This document shows positions 20,865 to 33,600 of a stretch of 64,000 bases of DNA, piece by piece. Source of the stretch: Zhengitettix transpicula (taxonomy: Eukaryota; Arthropoda; Insecta; Orthoptera; Tetrigidae). Location of the stretch: assembly GCA_037074705.1 (NCBI GenBank), contig CM073596.1, forward strand, positions 26,820,001 to 26,884,000, written 5' to 3'. The notes beneath the pieces were generated by a model. The model saw only the letters and a program-made list of their open reading frames with translations, did no database searches and was not told the origin of the DNA. The position numbers and the translations under genes were made by a program. The stretch's first letter is position 1; each line of letters begins with the position of its first letter.

Positions 20865-22980
20865 TATTAGGGATATAACGTATTTTTTATAATTTTTAAA
20901 TTTATTATAGGAAAATTCTGACTAATTAGTCGATATTTCTTCATGAATTTAGATTTTAATTAAGTTTAATAAATTTCAAAATTTTTAAAACATATATCCA
21001 TTGGGTAAAATTAGTATTCCAAGTTTTTTAAAAGACTGGTTTATAATTCCCATATGTATACGTTAGTCAATTTAATAATTGTGTTGACCTGCAAAATTTA
21101 ATTAAAGTAATAGAAATTGATATTAGAATGGTACCAAATTTTTATTTTTTGTTGTGCACGTGCAATTAGATTCTGTCAGCTAGAAAGTCCAATAGGCTAA
21201 AGGTAGTAGAACTGAAAGTTATACCGCTATTTTCTTTTAAAGGGTGACAATGAATGGATAATATATTTAAAAATTATCCACCCTGGAATTAGGTCTGATG
21301 AACTGTAATAGAATTTTGTTCACCTATATTAGTATAAAATCGATCCTACGATTGGATTAGTAGTAGGAAAAAATATATATCCCATTCCATTATTTTTACA
21401 GCTGTAAAATTCAAGGACGTCAATTATAATCGCAGTAATATTAACATGAAATTGTGTTAGCCGTGTGTTGTAAATTATCGTTATTCAGATTACTTAAACT
21501 GAAGTGAAATAATTTCCAAAGTATGTGAAAAGTCTCCGCAGTGTATCAGACATGAAATTTTATTATTATAATTTTTTTAATTAATAATTAAATGCGAGTT
21601 AATAATTTAGTGTAAACAAGTCGATAAAATGAATTTCGGTCTTGGCGATGACACGAAATTTTTTCAGCACTTTTCTTAATCGTCCAGAAAAAAATGTAAA
21701 AAAGATTGAGGCTACGGGTCGAATTTATTGCGGCGATATTACCTTTATTTTCTTTATTAGAAACTTGAATCCGTATATCTGAACGCTGGAGAAAAGGCGC
21801 TATTGATACTGGAGGTGAACGTCGCAGACAAAGTCATAAAGAGAAACTTTAGCACTGGTCTCGCAAGTTCCCGAATAGCTTGCAAGAAGCCTACTAAAGA
21901 TTACAGTCATGGCTCCCGAAACTTCAGCGTATACATGCAAATGCTGCGATACGTTGACTCGACCATCAGGCAGAAATATATTCTATTCACATGAATCGGT
22001 CCATAATTATTATAAATTTCGATTTGGAACGTATTCTTAAGTCGTCATGTGAAAATTATATCGATGGATTTGGAGGAAATGATTGCAAAATTATCGTTCA
22101 GAGTGAAGAATAACGAAATTTCGGTAAATATAAATACCGATATAAATGGTTAATAGTTAATTGAGGGATCATTAGTTTTTTTTTCTGTGATGAATGAGTA
22201 AGAGAAGCAAGACGTTGGTGGCGTCTTGTAGATGTCCAAAAGTAAGACATTGGCTCTCGTGCCAAGTGTCTGTCGAGACACCGGACCTACACTGTTTGCT
22301 CAGCCTCGTTTGATTTATCTGCTAAAGCCTTATCCCTCCCTGATTTATTATCTCGTGTCGAATAGAACTGGACACTTTTATGGCTCGAGAACCTTGTGGA
22401 AGTGGAGCACGTTTTGTGCATAGGAGCGATTGATCCTTTCTTTAAAGAACAGCACAAACTCAAATTGAATTTTAAAATTTTTCAGATTTGTTGCATCCTT
22501 GGCAATCGGCAACCGTCCTGAGTCATTGAGGAGAAGACAGGGGTTTCTTTTGAAGCTCAACGTGTATCATCTTTGTAAGGTGTGAGAGGTTGCATTGTTT
22601 ACGCAGTAACCGCAGTGGCTCTGCACCTTCCTCCAGCGTCATAGCAAAAAGGGAATGGATTATAGCACCATCCATTCAGCCGTGGGGTAATGGAGAAACC
22701 TCGTCACTCTCAGTAGGGGTCGTCTGGGAGAAAATGGCGCCTTGTCCTGGACGTAGGGGGAGAGGGATGCAGAAGTCACTAACAAAAGCCGTAATTGAAC
22801 GACCGAGTTCAGTAACTCCGTTAATATGACGTGGAGTTAGGCGATGTGCTCTATACACCAACTAACGACAAATTAAGGGAACATCTCTGCGAGTTTATGC
22901 AATTAAAATTTACTCATAATAATCCTATTTCAAACTTTTGGTTTGCTATGAAAAGAAATACCTAAAATTATTTCAAGTGT
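20865..22980. other. Non-coding; one GC-richer patch at 22200-22860
   Basis: The 22200-22860 stretch keeps short ORFs open on both strands and is less AT-rich than its flanks. I recognise no protein, and no splice sites frame it. It may be an old transposon or an unknown exon. Confidence 0.35.
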
Positions 22981-23050
22981 TTCAAGGAAATATGAAGGTC
23001 ACAGACTTCCAGCAGAAGAAAAAAGTTAGTGTAGTACGCAAATGACTAAG

Positions 23051-23991
23051 AAACTGTAATAAAATAAACTCTGGAAGAATTAGAAAAATAAATAGCCAAA
23101 TAACAGGTAAACAATAAATATCACACAACGTTCCTGCAATCCTTGTTGCTTTCGTCAGGTGATCCAAAAACTCAATAACCGCACAAACCACGTAGCGAAC
23201 TCAAAAGCATAGTTGAAACAAATTAAACGCAAAGACAATGGAAACTGTAATAAAATAAACTCTGGAAGAATTAGAAAAATAAATAGCCAAATAACAGGTA
23301 AACAATAAATATCACACAACGTTCCTGCAATCCTTGTTGCTTTCGTCAGGTGATCCAAAAACTTAATAACCGCACAAACCACGTAACGAACTCAAAAGCA
23401 TAGTTGAAATAAATTAAACGCAAAGACAATGTAATAAAATAGACTCTGGAAGAATTAGAAAAATAAATAGCCAAATAACAGGTAAACAATAAATATCACA
23501 CAACGTTCCTGCAATCCTTGTTGCTTTCGTCAGGTGATCCAAAAACTCAATAACCGCACAAACCACGTAGCGAACTCAAAAGCATAGTTGAAACAAATTA
23601 AACGCAAAGACAATGGAAACTGTAATAAAATAAACTCTGGAAGAATTAGAAAAATAAATAGCCAAATAACAGGTAAACAATAAATATCACACAACGTTCC
23701 TGCAATCCTTGTTGCTTTCGTCAGGTGATCCAAAAACTTAATAACCGCACAAACCACGTAACGAACTCAAAAGCATAGTTGAAATAAATTAAACGCAAAG
23801 ACAATGTAATAAAATAGACTCTGGAAGAATTAGAAAAATAAATAGCCAAATAACAGGTAAACAATAAATATCACACAACGTTCCTGCAATCTTTGTTGCT
23901 TTTGTCAGGTGATCCAAAAACTCAAGAACCGCACAAACCACGTGACGAAATCAAAAGCATAGTTGAAACGAAGTTAAACGCAAAGACAATG
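23051..23991 (-). mobile_element. Five-copy tandem array of Penelope-like element ends
   Basis: Units start at about 23055, 23246, 23430, 23621 and 23805, with spacing 191, 184, 191 and 184 bp. The 7-bp difference is GAAACTG, present or absent before TAATAAAAT. Each unit carries, on the minus strand, CCTGACGAAAGCAACAAGGA then TTGCAGGAACGTTGTGTGAT. This is homologous to the 3' end of the Penelope-like element at 38.6-38.9 kb. Units 2-3 and 4-5 appear identical over their open stretches, so a 375-bp dimer was duplicated recently. Confidence 0.9.
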
Positions 23992-24104
23992 GAAAAACAA
24001 ACAGAGGTTAGCGTATCAGTTTTTACGTTAATTAAAGAGACGTTAGATTTACTATCAAGTAGCATGATAAAATTCTGGGACAGTACCTTGTGTTAACTTT
24101 TAAA

Positions 24105-24215
24105 ATCTTAGTATTTTGCTAATCAAATGAATGTTTCGAATTGATGATGCACTGTGGGAAGTTTGAAACGGAGCGCCTGCTACATTGGGCAAACTAAAAG
24201 ATCACTTTCGGTAAT
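24105..24215 (+). pseudogene. Fragment of Penelope-like GIY-YIG endonuclease
   Basis: TGCTACATTGGGCAAACTAA and the next bases translate to CYIGQTKRSLS, the GIY-YIG core box also present at 38.49 and 42.57 kb. Only about 40 bp is clearly homologous. It points opposite to the tandem array beside it. Confidence 0.6.
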
Positions 24216-26840
24216 TTTTATAATTTATACCAGAATAATATAAAAACGTAGGAATGGTGAATAAAATCGAAAAACGAATTAAATATTTTAATAAAGTATT
24301 CTCAAAATCTAAATTGCGGAACATCTTCAAGTAACTCATACGAACAAAATCGTTTTTTTCTAGATATGTCTAGATTTATTTTCCTTTACTGAGGAAATTG
24401 GAGAAGTTAAAGTACCATTAAAAACAGTGATAATAAAATAAAACATTAAGAAAGGAAAAATAATATACAAAAATGTGAACAAATAAACGAGAAAAATAAA
24501 TATATTTAAGAAAATATATAAAAATTCAGAATTTTTAAATGAAAAAACAATCAATTTAGAACAATAAAAAATGAAACAGAACTAATACGTACGCAAGGAG
24601 AAGAAACGTCATTTTTACATATAAATACGATATTAATAATAGGCAGCAAAAGGAAATATGAAAGTTATTAATTTTTTTTTCTAATTAGTATTTTAGTAGG
24701 CCCTGTAGTATAACACCAAACAATTAAAAATGTAATTTCAACGTTTTGACACTATTAGAAGTTAACTACGAGAATTCCATTGTAAATTATCTAAAGAATT
24801 CTGACCATATCAAAGGAAAATTACGAATTAGTAAAGAAATTTTTGGAAAAAAAATTGTTTTGCAGAAATTTCAAATTTTTTAATTAGTTTCTTTCACGGA
24901 AGGGTTAATAAACTTGACATAGGGAATATATTTTCCCTCAGTGAGTATATATTAATACAGAAAAGATGTAACTTTGACGAATAGTGTACTTAAATTTTCC
25001 CTTTGGCGCTACAGAGAGAAATTATTATGAGGAATACAGTCGCTAATCTTACAGCTACCTTTTTTTTTTGTGGGGTGGGGGGGGGGGGTGGCTGAGATCC
25101 TGGGACATTTTAAGCACTTTTAATATTAGAACTAAGACGATTTTATGGCCTGATGCTAAAAGCTTAAAATATACATTTTTTTTTGTATACTAAGAAATAT
25201 TTGAGAGAAAATTCAAATACATAATGAGAAAAAATGAAGGAAATATTACTTTCACTGAAAAATGTTCCACGATATTTCGTAAATTTTAAGGCAGTGGCGC
25301 ACAGTTAATCGTTTAGGCAACAACAGAGTGATTTAATTACGCGAGTTTACAAAATCTCCCCGCGTGCGGCGGAAGCTGTGAAGTTCACATGAGATTGTTT
25401 CTCTAGTTAAGTTGCGAGACAGAGAGGAAGCAATGGAAGGTAAATATTGCATTTGTAAATAGGAAACGAAGAAGAGTCGGGATCTCGTTCCGTACTTTCT
25501 TTTATAAAGGAGTTTCGACAGAACAGGAGGATGATAAATTGAATCGTAAGGAGGATATAATAGTTATTGATATAACACATGATAAATTTAAATTAGCGAG
25601 GAGATTAATTTTGTCGTGTTATATAACAGGTGGGAAAGAAAATCTAAAAAAGAATATTAATGTTGACATTGAATAGCCTTTAAAGAGAGTAATGTTTTTA
25701 AAACTAGATGATGACCGTCGTATATCTTTTAGAACAGTAAGTAAAATCAGTATGTATGTATTTTAAATGATATGGAGAATTAACTTAATTAAGTTTTGAT
25801 AAATTTGAGAAGCGAAATCTGCGAATATAAATAATCATATTATGTTGAATGTGAAACGAGTGTGATGAAAATAAAATCGAGGTGAAGTAACGTCTATTTT
25901 CTTTTAAAATATTAATTATTTTAAAATTAGACTTCATATGGTGGGAAGTTTGAAAATTGAGAATGATAATTATATTAAATATGTTTCAATAATTTCACAT
26001 TTATTACTGTTTCATTTTATTGAGTTATTTTTAAAATTTCTAAGGTGATAGACACGACAGGAAGACTGTTTTGTTTACATTCTTCGTAACACGTGTGCTG
26101 GTACGTGAGCGGGAAAATCGTCATTTTCTTTTTCCGAGCAAGCAATTACCGACCATTGTCTTCACCGCACCGAAGTCTAATTTGATTCATTTTTTTTACC
26201 TCCACGAAGGGGGGGAGTTGATGCGACTTGGATATATTTTTGCGGCGGCATCGTAAATTAGATGGAGACCTCTGAAGCAATTTGTTTGAGTCGTCATTAT
26301 GAAACTAAAGCCGAGAATAACGCGTCGGCTGTATGAGAGTCGACGCTCTGATATTGAAATAGCCCACAAGGGTCTATTTTGGTTTTCCTCCACGGAATAT
26401 AAGCACGGTTTACGTTGCGTCCCCTGGAATTGTTGTCAAGAGTCTTGTTAGAAGAGCACGCACAATTTGTTTGGTTAAATCTGCAGACGGGTCAAGAGAA
26501 ATGAACTTTCTCTTGGCTGCAATCCACAATTTGTCGTAACATCAAGGGTGCTATTAATTTCAACGTTGAGTGACTCGTTGCAATAAATTAAAGAAGAAAA
26601 TCTGGATATTAAAAATTTCATAAGAATATAAAAAAAGAATAACAATTTCATATTCTTAAAAACTAGAACTTTTCTCACTTTGTCAGGTTTACATCTGAAA
26701 AATAATATATAATTATATAAGATCACTCGTTTGCCTATCCTAAGATTTAATAAAATAAAAAATAAAAATTTTTCTTCCCAAAATTTTATTGAAGTATATT
26801 CATACTTGTACACTCCATCTATACCAAATTTTGTACTTTA
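24216..26840. other. Non-coding; nothing recognised
   Basis: AT-rich with a poly-G run at about 25072-25089. There are no ORFs with family features. Confidence 0.5.
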
Positions 26841-26847
26841 TAATTTT

Positions 26848-26890
26848 GCAGCTGAGGAGGTTCCAAGGAAAGGAACGAAACGTTGTCTCA
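26848..26890 (+). ncRNA. Hammerhead-like core
   Basis: CTGAGGA (26852-26858), a perfect 5-bp stem II GTTCC/GGAAC (26860-26864 with 26872-26876) and GAAAC (26877-26881) then GTTG. Core and stem II are intact. Stem I pairing is poor, so activity is doubtful. It lies just upstream of the repeat at 26909. Confidence 0.45.
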
Positions 26891-26908
26891 TTTTTATTTT
26901 ATTAAACT

Positions 26909-27477
26909 ATCTGGGGCCCGGCGTTGCTCATGTACTTATTTATATAAACCCGAAAAAGTATTTAATTCTATATTAATCTTTAGTCAAGAAGTGATTTAAC
27001 CTAAATCAAACTGGTTCTAGTTCCGTACATACTTTCGACCGATAGTGCATTAATTGAACAGCTATAAAATACATTGAATTTTATTGCATCAATCCCAACA
27101 AACATACCTCTGAATTTTATTACGAATAGAATATTTCAATGTACTCCTCGATTATTGCAGAATATAATTGGCATTACTCAAAGATTAAATTCATGAAATT
27201 ATTTCAAATATATTCTCTATCCAATTAACCCTGAAAATTTTTTTATTCCACGCAAATATCGGCCGTGTTTCCATGTTTCAACATTTCCTTGTATTTGACT
27301 TCCACCTCTGCTCCTTTGAGTGGTTAGACGAGTCTCACCCCGTCGCAAATAACACGTGTACAGAATTTGGTGAAATTTGCTCCACGGGTGTAGATTTGTA
27401 TAAGGAACATATATTCATACATACAAACATACATACAAACATACATACAAACACTGTGTTTTATTTATTAGAAGATT
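26909..27477 (+). repeat. Dispersed repeat with (CATA)n tail, copy 1
   Basis: It begins GCCCGGCGTTGCTCATGTAC then TTATTTATATAAAC.CGAAAAAGTATTTAATT. It ends in tetranucleotide CATA/CAAA repeats (27416-27450) and TTATTTATTAGAAGAT. The copy at 56594-57192 has the same start, an internal TCTCACCC box and the same kind of tail. There is no ORF. It is probably a non-autonomous element. Confidence 0.75.
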
Positions 27478-27748
27478 AAATTTCATAAGGTAAATAAAGG
27501 AGTGATCAAACGTTTTAGTAATATGAGAATGAAATTACAATTACAATATCCAATTTCATAAACATAAATACATAACGAAAATATTTTCTTTCACGTGACC
27601 TTCCACAGTAAATTTTTTTTGTGTTACTTATCATGCTGCTACTGGATTTTTATCAATAACCTATATTTATAGAAAGGTTTTAATATAATTATTTGACAAT
27701 AGACTTTTATGTTCGCTGCTTCATTGCCAGAATGTAGAGTGCTGAATT

Positions 27749-27749
<1 letters not shown>

Positions 27750-27807
<58 letters not shown>
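27750..27807. repeat. (CA)n(TA)n microsatellite
   Basis: A run of CA repeats passing into TA repeats directly before the solo LTR, which used its ATAT as target. Confidence 0.95.
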
Positions 27808-28800
27808 TGTAATGCCAATGAATTAAGCCATTAATTGTTGGACATAAAATTTGAATTGTTTGAGAAATCCATTATAGCGGTCTGATCGAACAAAGCGACA
27901 ATGGAAAAGCGAACTCACTTACTTTGTCGAAAAGTCAAAAATGGCGTATGCGCGCTAAAACTCGGGAGAACTAGGAGTTGAGTTCGCGGAAAAATATCGT
28001 GAGGAGCAGAACAAGTAATATAACTGTTAGTTGGTGGCGGGTCATTTCAGAGGGCGGAACAAATAATTCTAGAGCAAAGACTAGCCGTCGTTAATGTATT
28101 ATTAAACAAAGTTGTGAATTTAAGACAAAGTAAAAACATTCACGGAAGTATTACCTCGTAAATATCGCTAAGTAAAAGCAGTTTACGTCTATAGCCAGCC
28201 GGAATAGTAAAGTTGCAGTTTAAGTCCAAAGAGGTAAAAGACTAACAAATCTACTAATCATAGGATTCGTATTAGGCAAGCAGACATCAGATAGCTGACA
28301 TTCAGGAGGATCATCCAAGTTCCTGTGAGCCTATCAATTTTGACTTCAATAGTGTAAAATCTGTGAGTTGACTTTTAAAATCAGTGTATAATTCTTCAAT
28401 AGTGTACTTCCGAAACCAAAAGGAATGCTGGTACCAGCTGGGCAGATGTAAGTAACAAAACCAAAAGTAATGATTAATTGTAAACGTAATTAAAGGATAG
28501 TCAGATATCGTTCTCTGGTAATTGTCAATCAAAGTTAATTTCTTTTCTTTTTAATTTCTTTTATCGACATATTGTTTAGGTAAATGTGAACTGTTTGTTA
28601 ATAAGATTTTTAAAATCAATTTGTTGTGTCCATTATCAAACCCAGTGAAGGCCCTGAGAAATTAATATTTTGAATTGTAATTGTTTTTGAGTTAAATTTA
28701 CAAAGTGAAAATAAATAAATAATTTTATGTAATAAATTTGATTTAATTAATTAATTAATTAATTTTATTTAATTAACGCCACCAATTGTTAATTATTACA
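27808..28800 (+). mobile_element. Solo LTR, copy 1
   Basis: It is bounded by TGTAATGCCA...AATTATTACA (TG...CA) with ATAT on both sides as a 4-bp target duplication (27804-27807, 28801-28804). It shares the ends and CCATTATCAAACCCAGT, AATTGTTTGAGAAAT and ATGCGCGCT with the LTR at 41210. AATAAATAAATAA near 28710 fits a poly(A) region. No primer-binding site or gag/pol lies next to it, so it is a solo LTR. Superfamily not determined. Confidence 0.8.
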
Positions 28801-31149
28801 ATATATATTTATATTAATTATTGCAGTATTTTTTGACTCTGAGTTAACGCAACGGATATCAAACGTCCGTTAATTTTCTGAGACTGACAAAATAAATTAA
28901 TGGAAGACGTATCATCAAAAGAAATATTTTTTTTCCGGTTATATGAATTCTGTGTATGGTAATTGAAGCGTCGTTACAGTTTGGGTTGAAGTGATATTCA
29001 TTTTATACGGCCAAATTTCACAGATGAGGCGACATCAATGAACTCAAACGGTAATGAAATATTTCCGCATCAAACAAAACCTGCGTTTCGTTATTTGTTA
29101 TTTCAATTTTCCTTGGAGAGGTTTCTTTTGCTCCCGATGGTTTTGTGCACAAAGAGATTTTTATAAATAGAGCTGTTTCTTTTTTAATGTAGTTAGTAGT
29201 TTACATTTCCATTAGTAGACTAGAATTACGAGAAGCTTGCAGAACTGTACAGGTTATAAAGACGTTAGTATTACAAAACTCCATTACTTATAATTGTTCA
29301 TTGTGGAACCAAGTTTATATAACGTATGTATCGAGAAATTTGAGGATTAATAGGAAGTTTAATAAAATATAGATCTGCTCGTCAAATATCCGGTAAATTT
29401 AAAGAAAATCAGAGACATAGTTTCTCTTTTATATAAATAAAAGACTAATGTATTGTACATTTAAATGGATTTTTTAATGCCTAATAAAATTTACTATTTC
29501 TAAAAATATAACATAGTCTATTTAGGTTGTCAATTTTCAAGAAGACCGTCAAATATTAGGGTAAAGTCAACATATAAACTCATAAAATCGTAGCAACATT
29601 ACCAGGTGACCAGTCCAAGACCAGCTTCTACTTAGCTGCCACTCACCGCACTGATTGTGCAAGCACCAATCAGATACCTCCATGACAAGTGGGTTTTATT
29701 GAATACTCCAGATATTATTTAAAAAATAATCCTCAAAAGGATAACATACGTTTTCTAATAAGTTGTAATATATTTGTTACTGACAGTTTATTTCGTCATT
29801 ACTTCATTAGCAAATGAAAATTGACAAAAATACGTTTGTTGCATTCACGGACAGAAGAAATGCATTCTATCGGTTTTACAACTGAATCATAAACCGTTAA
29901 CTTAATATATTTTTATATTAAAATATTATGTAGTGTGTCAAATATTTATATAGTATATTTAACATAATATTTGTGAAAATACTAGCTGAGTATTTTAGAT
30001 TATTTGGACTATATAACGAGAGTAAGCAAAAGAGTAAATGCATATTTGCTTTAATTATCTGTGGCTTGTATTTACGGCATTCTGCACCCGAAAAGACGAT
30101 AGATGAAACTATTTTTTCTTGTATTAAGTTACAGCGTTATCACCTCATTCACTCAGAGTTTCTGTAAAGTAAACATGGCTTCGGTACTTGTCATTAGCTC
30201 CAGAGGACAATATAGTTCCGGAATCTGTTTTTTTTAGTCTGAGAGTGTAAAGGAACTGAAATCCATAGAAGACATTCAACCCAATAAAGTGGTCGATCAA
30301 AGGTGAAGGGCACAGAAAGAACATAACGTCAAGCCACATCTACTACTCACGACAGCATTGAGCAAGATTCTGTATAGCACACTGGTGACTATTATGAAGA
30401 TGAGAAATCATATATACACATTTGCCATGGTTTTGTATAAACCATATGTGACCAAATAGTAAAGATATGTGCCAAGGTATCGGAAAGCGTCTGGAACGAG
30501 TGGCCAGGTATTAAATTTAATATTCTGAAAAATTATTATATTGTACGTTTCCTATTGTTGCTATGAAAAATGAAAAAACAGTTTATTGAATTATTTTTAG
30601 ACTCGTAAAAGCGAAATGAACCACAGAATAACCAGAGTTAAATAGTTTCACTTCCACAGGTGTGATATTGTCGCCGACAGCCAGTTTTATAGTAATTAAA
30701 ATTGTTTTAGTTGCCAGATACTCTGTAGTGGATCACGAGGACACGGTATCGAGTCTTTCGGTGACTTACTCAATATCCAGTCGATAGAATAAAAAGCGGT
30801 GCATTTCTCAACTGACAAAATTTCTCAGCATCCCTTACAAGGGCGAGTAATTTCGAGAGGCAGGTAGTCTCGTGTGTCAAAGCGTGGAAAAGCAGCGAAA
30901 CCCCGTATTGTCGAGGATAATTGCAGGTTTCTTTTACGCGACGTCAGGGGTCCAGAGGATTCCAGGTGAATCTGCAGGGTTGGCAGCACCTGCTGAAGAT
31001 TGTCACACCAAAACGCCAGACAAGAACTGTTGGCATATGGGATCATATTTTCTGGTCTGTAAATGAACTGTGAGTGAACTAAATATTTTTATTGATTTAT
31101 TAAATTATAATCAGAGAAGTATAATTTTTATAAGATAATTTGTTAGCTT
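28801..31149. other. Non-coding; nothing recognised
   Basis: AT-rich. A less AT-rich patch at about 30800-31060 has opposite-strand short ORFs but no family signature. Confidence 0.45.
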
Positions 31150-31835
31150 AGGAAATAGCCAAATAATTCCAGTATATGGCAGGATTCAGGATCACTTCAG
31201 AGAGGGAGCAGATCAATTGGTGTGCGACTTCTGAGACTTTTCTGTTCTGTTGACTTAGGAGTGGTTGTAATAGTGGATTGGTGTGTCTTTCTATTTGCTT
31301 GATGCTGCACTATTTTATGAAATATTGGATCCAAGGTACGACAAGATCATTGTGAATGGTGACGTTTTCTACGTACCATGGGGCATCCGTCATGAATCTG
31401 AGTTATTTTTTGTTGGTGTGGTCTTGTCATGTTATTTATTATCCAGGTGAATTCCAAGATGTCGTACTGATATTTTCTCAAAGTGAAGATTTATTTTCGT
31501 TTATTTTTATTTTCCATTTTGCTGTCCATTTTTCAAAGGAGATTTAAGTGATGGTGTAGATATTCTGAAGCAGTTTCTAGGTTTTCGTGGCAGGCTGATA
31601 TTACTGTATCATCGACGAAAATACCAATTTGATTGTTCGATTTTTTCGTCGAGGGTCTAAGACGCTGCCCTGTGGCACGCTCGATCAAACCGCGCAATAA
31701 TCTGATCACATACATACGACTTAAATAATTTGAGGTTGGATTGCAGACAATTTTATTTTATGAAGAAGTTCACCGTGTCGAAAGCCGGAATATTGCTTGT
31801 GATGGAGAAAAGTTTCATGCGTCCAAAATTTTCTG
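31150..31835 (-). pseudogene. Jockey-clade non-LTR retrotransposon relic (RT C-terminal part)
   Basis: Minus-strand pieces line up in Jockey order: AFDTVNFF (about 31780), QGSVLDP (about 31670), IGIFVDDTVISACHENLETA (catalytic F-x-D-D at 31620-31609), EKWTAKWKIKINENKSS, PWYVENVTIHNDLVVPW (about 31380-31325), then HTNPLLQPLLS. Frameshifts, a deletion between QGSVL and FVDD, and stops show it is dead. The PWYV...HNDL box and the terminal HPNP-like box are typical of Jockey ORF2. Confidence 0.88.
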
Positions 31836-33049
31836 TTAGAAATGTTATAAGTAAATCCAAAAAAAAAAGGATCATTTTATTGGATTTCTGGTTCGCTTAA
31901 AACTAACTAGCCTTTGAATACTGAATCTGATCATATTTTACAATGATTTTGGTAAGCACTTGTGGTTTGATTTTCAGGCCAAGCATCCATAATTATCATC
32001 AATGGTCTGTGACTACGGAAATTCACGTAAATGTACTATCGTGACGCAACGTCATTCACGACCACAATTTATATGACCTTACACTCTAATAAATCATTTT
32101 TTTGTGTCCATTAGGATCCCTCCACTGCCGAAGTTTGTTGGAGGGGGGCGACGTAGTTAATGGGATATTAGGATGCGGTTTCGGCTATAGAATTTGGCGA
32201 TTCCCAGCACGTGCGCTCCACTTGTCGCCCGCATACTGCGTCGCCCGTATCTAGGTGATGTCACGAAATCCCTTCGCTACGGCCTTAACACAACAAGCCG
32301 CAATTTGGGATGAAGGATACATCGTGATGACGGCCTACTTCCGAGTCCTAAACGAAAGTTTCGGAAACGTAATTCACTGATTAGAAAACGGTTTCACAGG
32401 GATTTTCACCTAATTTCGAAACGTTTTACACGTGTGGATATAAACTGGGTAGATTACATTAAAAAATAACGGTATTACTTCCTTATATCATAAAGTTATA
32501 ACAAACATTGCAACTGTTTAAATTGACGCACGTAAAAATATTTTGTCGTTTAAATTTGAATATATCATTTTAAACACCAGTAAAATAAATAACTAACGAA
32601 TAATATTCACATATGTAAATTTCTCAATTGCTGAATGAGTTAAAGGGTTTCTTTTGCCGGAAGGGGTAACTTTCCCGAATCGCGTTTGTCGGTCTTTCGT
32701 TTCTGCAAAATAAAGAGAAAAAAAATTATCCAGGTCTGTATAATATAAAAATAGAACAGTGATAGTATAAGGGATAGTAATTGATCAGTATTACGCCAGT
32801 TAGTGAAGTCAGGAAAATGTCGCTATGAGAGCGGAAGGAGCACGGACGGAAAGTTGGATCACTCAAGAGGATACACCAATTTTTTTCTGCCCTATCGTAC
32901 AATTAGTCGTTGACGATCCTAATTCGTATATTAGTATTGGGAGCTAATGGTTTATTGACTAGAATATTACTCTTTTTTTCCATAGACATAGACATCCATC
33001 CGAATTTGTTGACTCCATCTAGAATTAATATGTTATTCTGTATTTTTTT
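31836..33049. other. Non-coding; GC-richer patch at 32110-32360
   Basis: The patch has several CpGs (GGGGGGCGACGTAG, CGCCCGTATCTAGG) but no ORF or promoter pair I can defend. The rest is AT-rich. Confidence 0.4.
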
Positions 33050-33050
33050 T

Positions 33051-33600
33051 GGGTGTAGACAGGCTATGTATAGGGTAATCCACATAGCGGCAACTCCCCT
33101 CTTATAGCATAGGAAAGGGATTTGAAAGGGGGGATGCGGAATGGTGGAGGAAGGTAGCCAAGGGTAACTAGGGCCCCCGGGCTATGGTTTAAGGATCCTA
33201 CCCGGCATTCGCCTATAAGAAATGCAGGACAAACCTGCATCAGGTAGGTCGGGCATTTGGTACTTCTCCCACGCCCTTCCGATGGCGGGAGAGGGGTTAG
33301 CTGTGGGGTCGCAGCTATCCCCCTCGCCGTTCCTTGACCAGTTTAGGAGGCAGCTGGCCGACTATTCCAATGGGAATAGCGGACAACTCTTACCGTATGG
33401 CCAAGGTCTGTGACCCCGGAATATACACCTCTCAGAAAAGGGCCGAGGTGCCTCGGCTTGTGGGAACCTTAGTTCAAAAACGGAGAGGAAAAGACATCCC
33501 CAAAGGTAGCCCCTTCGTATCTCTCCTACAAGGTTCTGCCTGCGAGAGAACATCCCTCGCAGGTATTGCCTGCGGGAGAATAGCCCTCACAGGCCTCTTC
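33051..33600 (+). repeat. GC-rich dispersed repeat, copy 4 (longest)
   Basis: It has the same ordered boxes as 15371-15738 and continues past GGGAACCTTAGTT into a 3' segment containing CTGCGAGAGAACATCCCTCG and a near-repeat GCGGGAGAATAGCCCTCACA. ORFs read across it on both strands but none resembles a known protein. Confidence 0.85.

Noticed and set aside
23155..23757. Two identical 75-codon minus-strand frames
   Set aside because: They are products of the tandem PLE-end array; identity comes from the repeat, not from coding constraint.
23051..23991. CRISPR-like regular repeats
   Set aside because: The units are contiguous tandem copies of about 190 bp with no spacers, in an animal genome.
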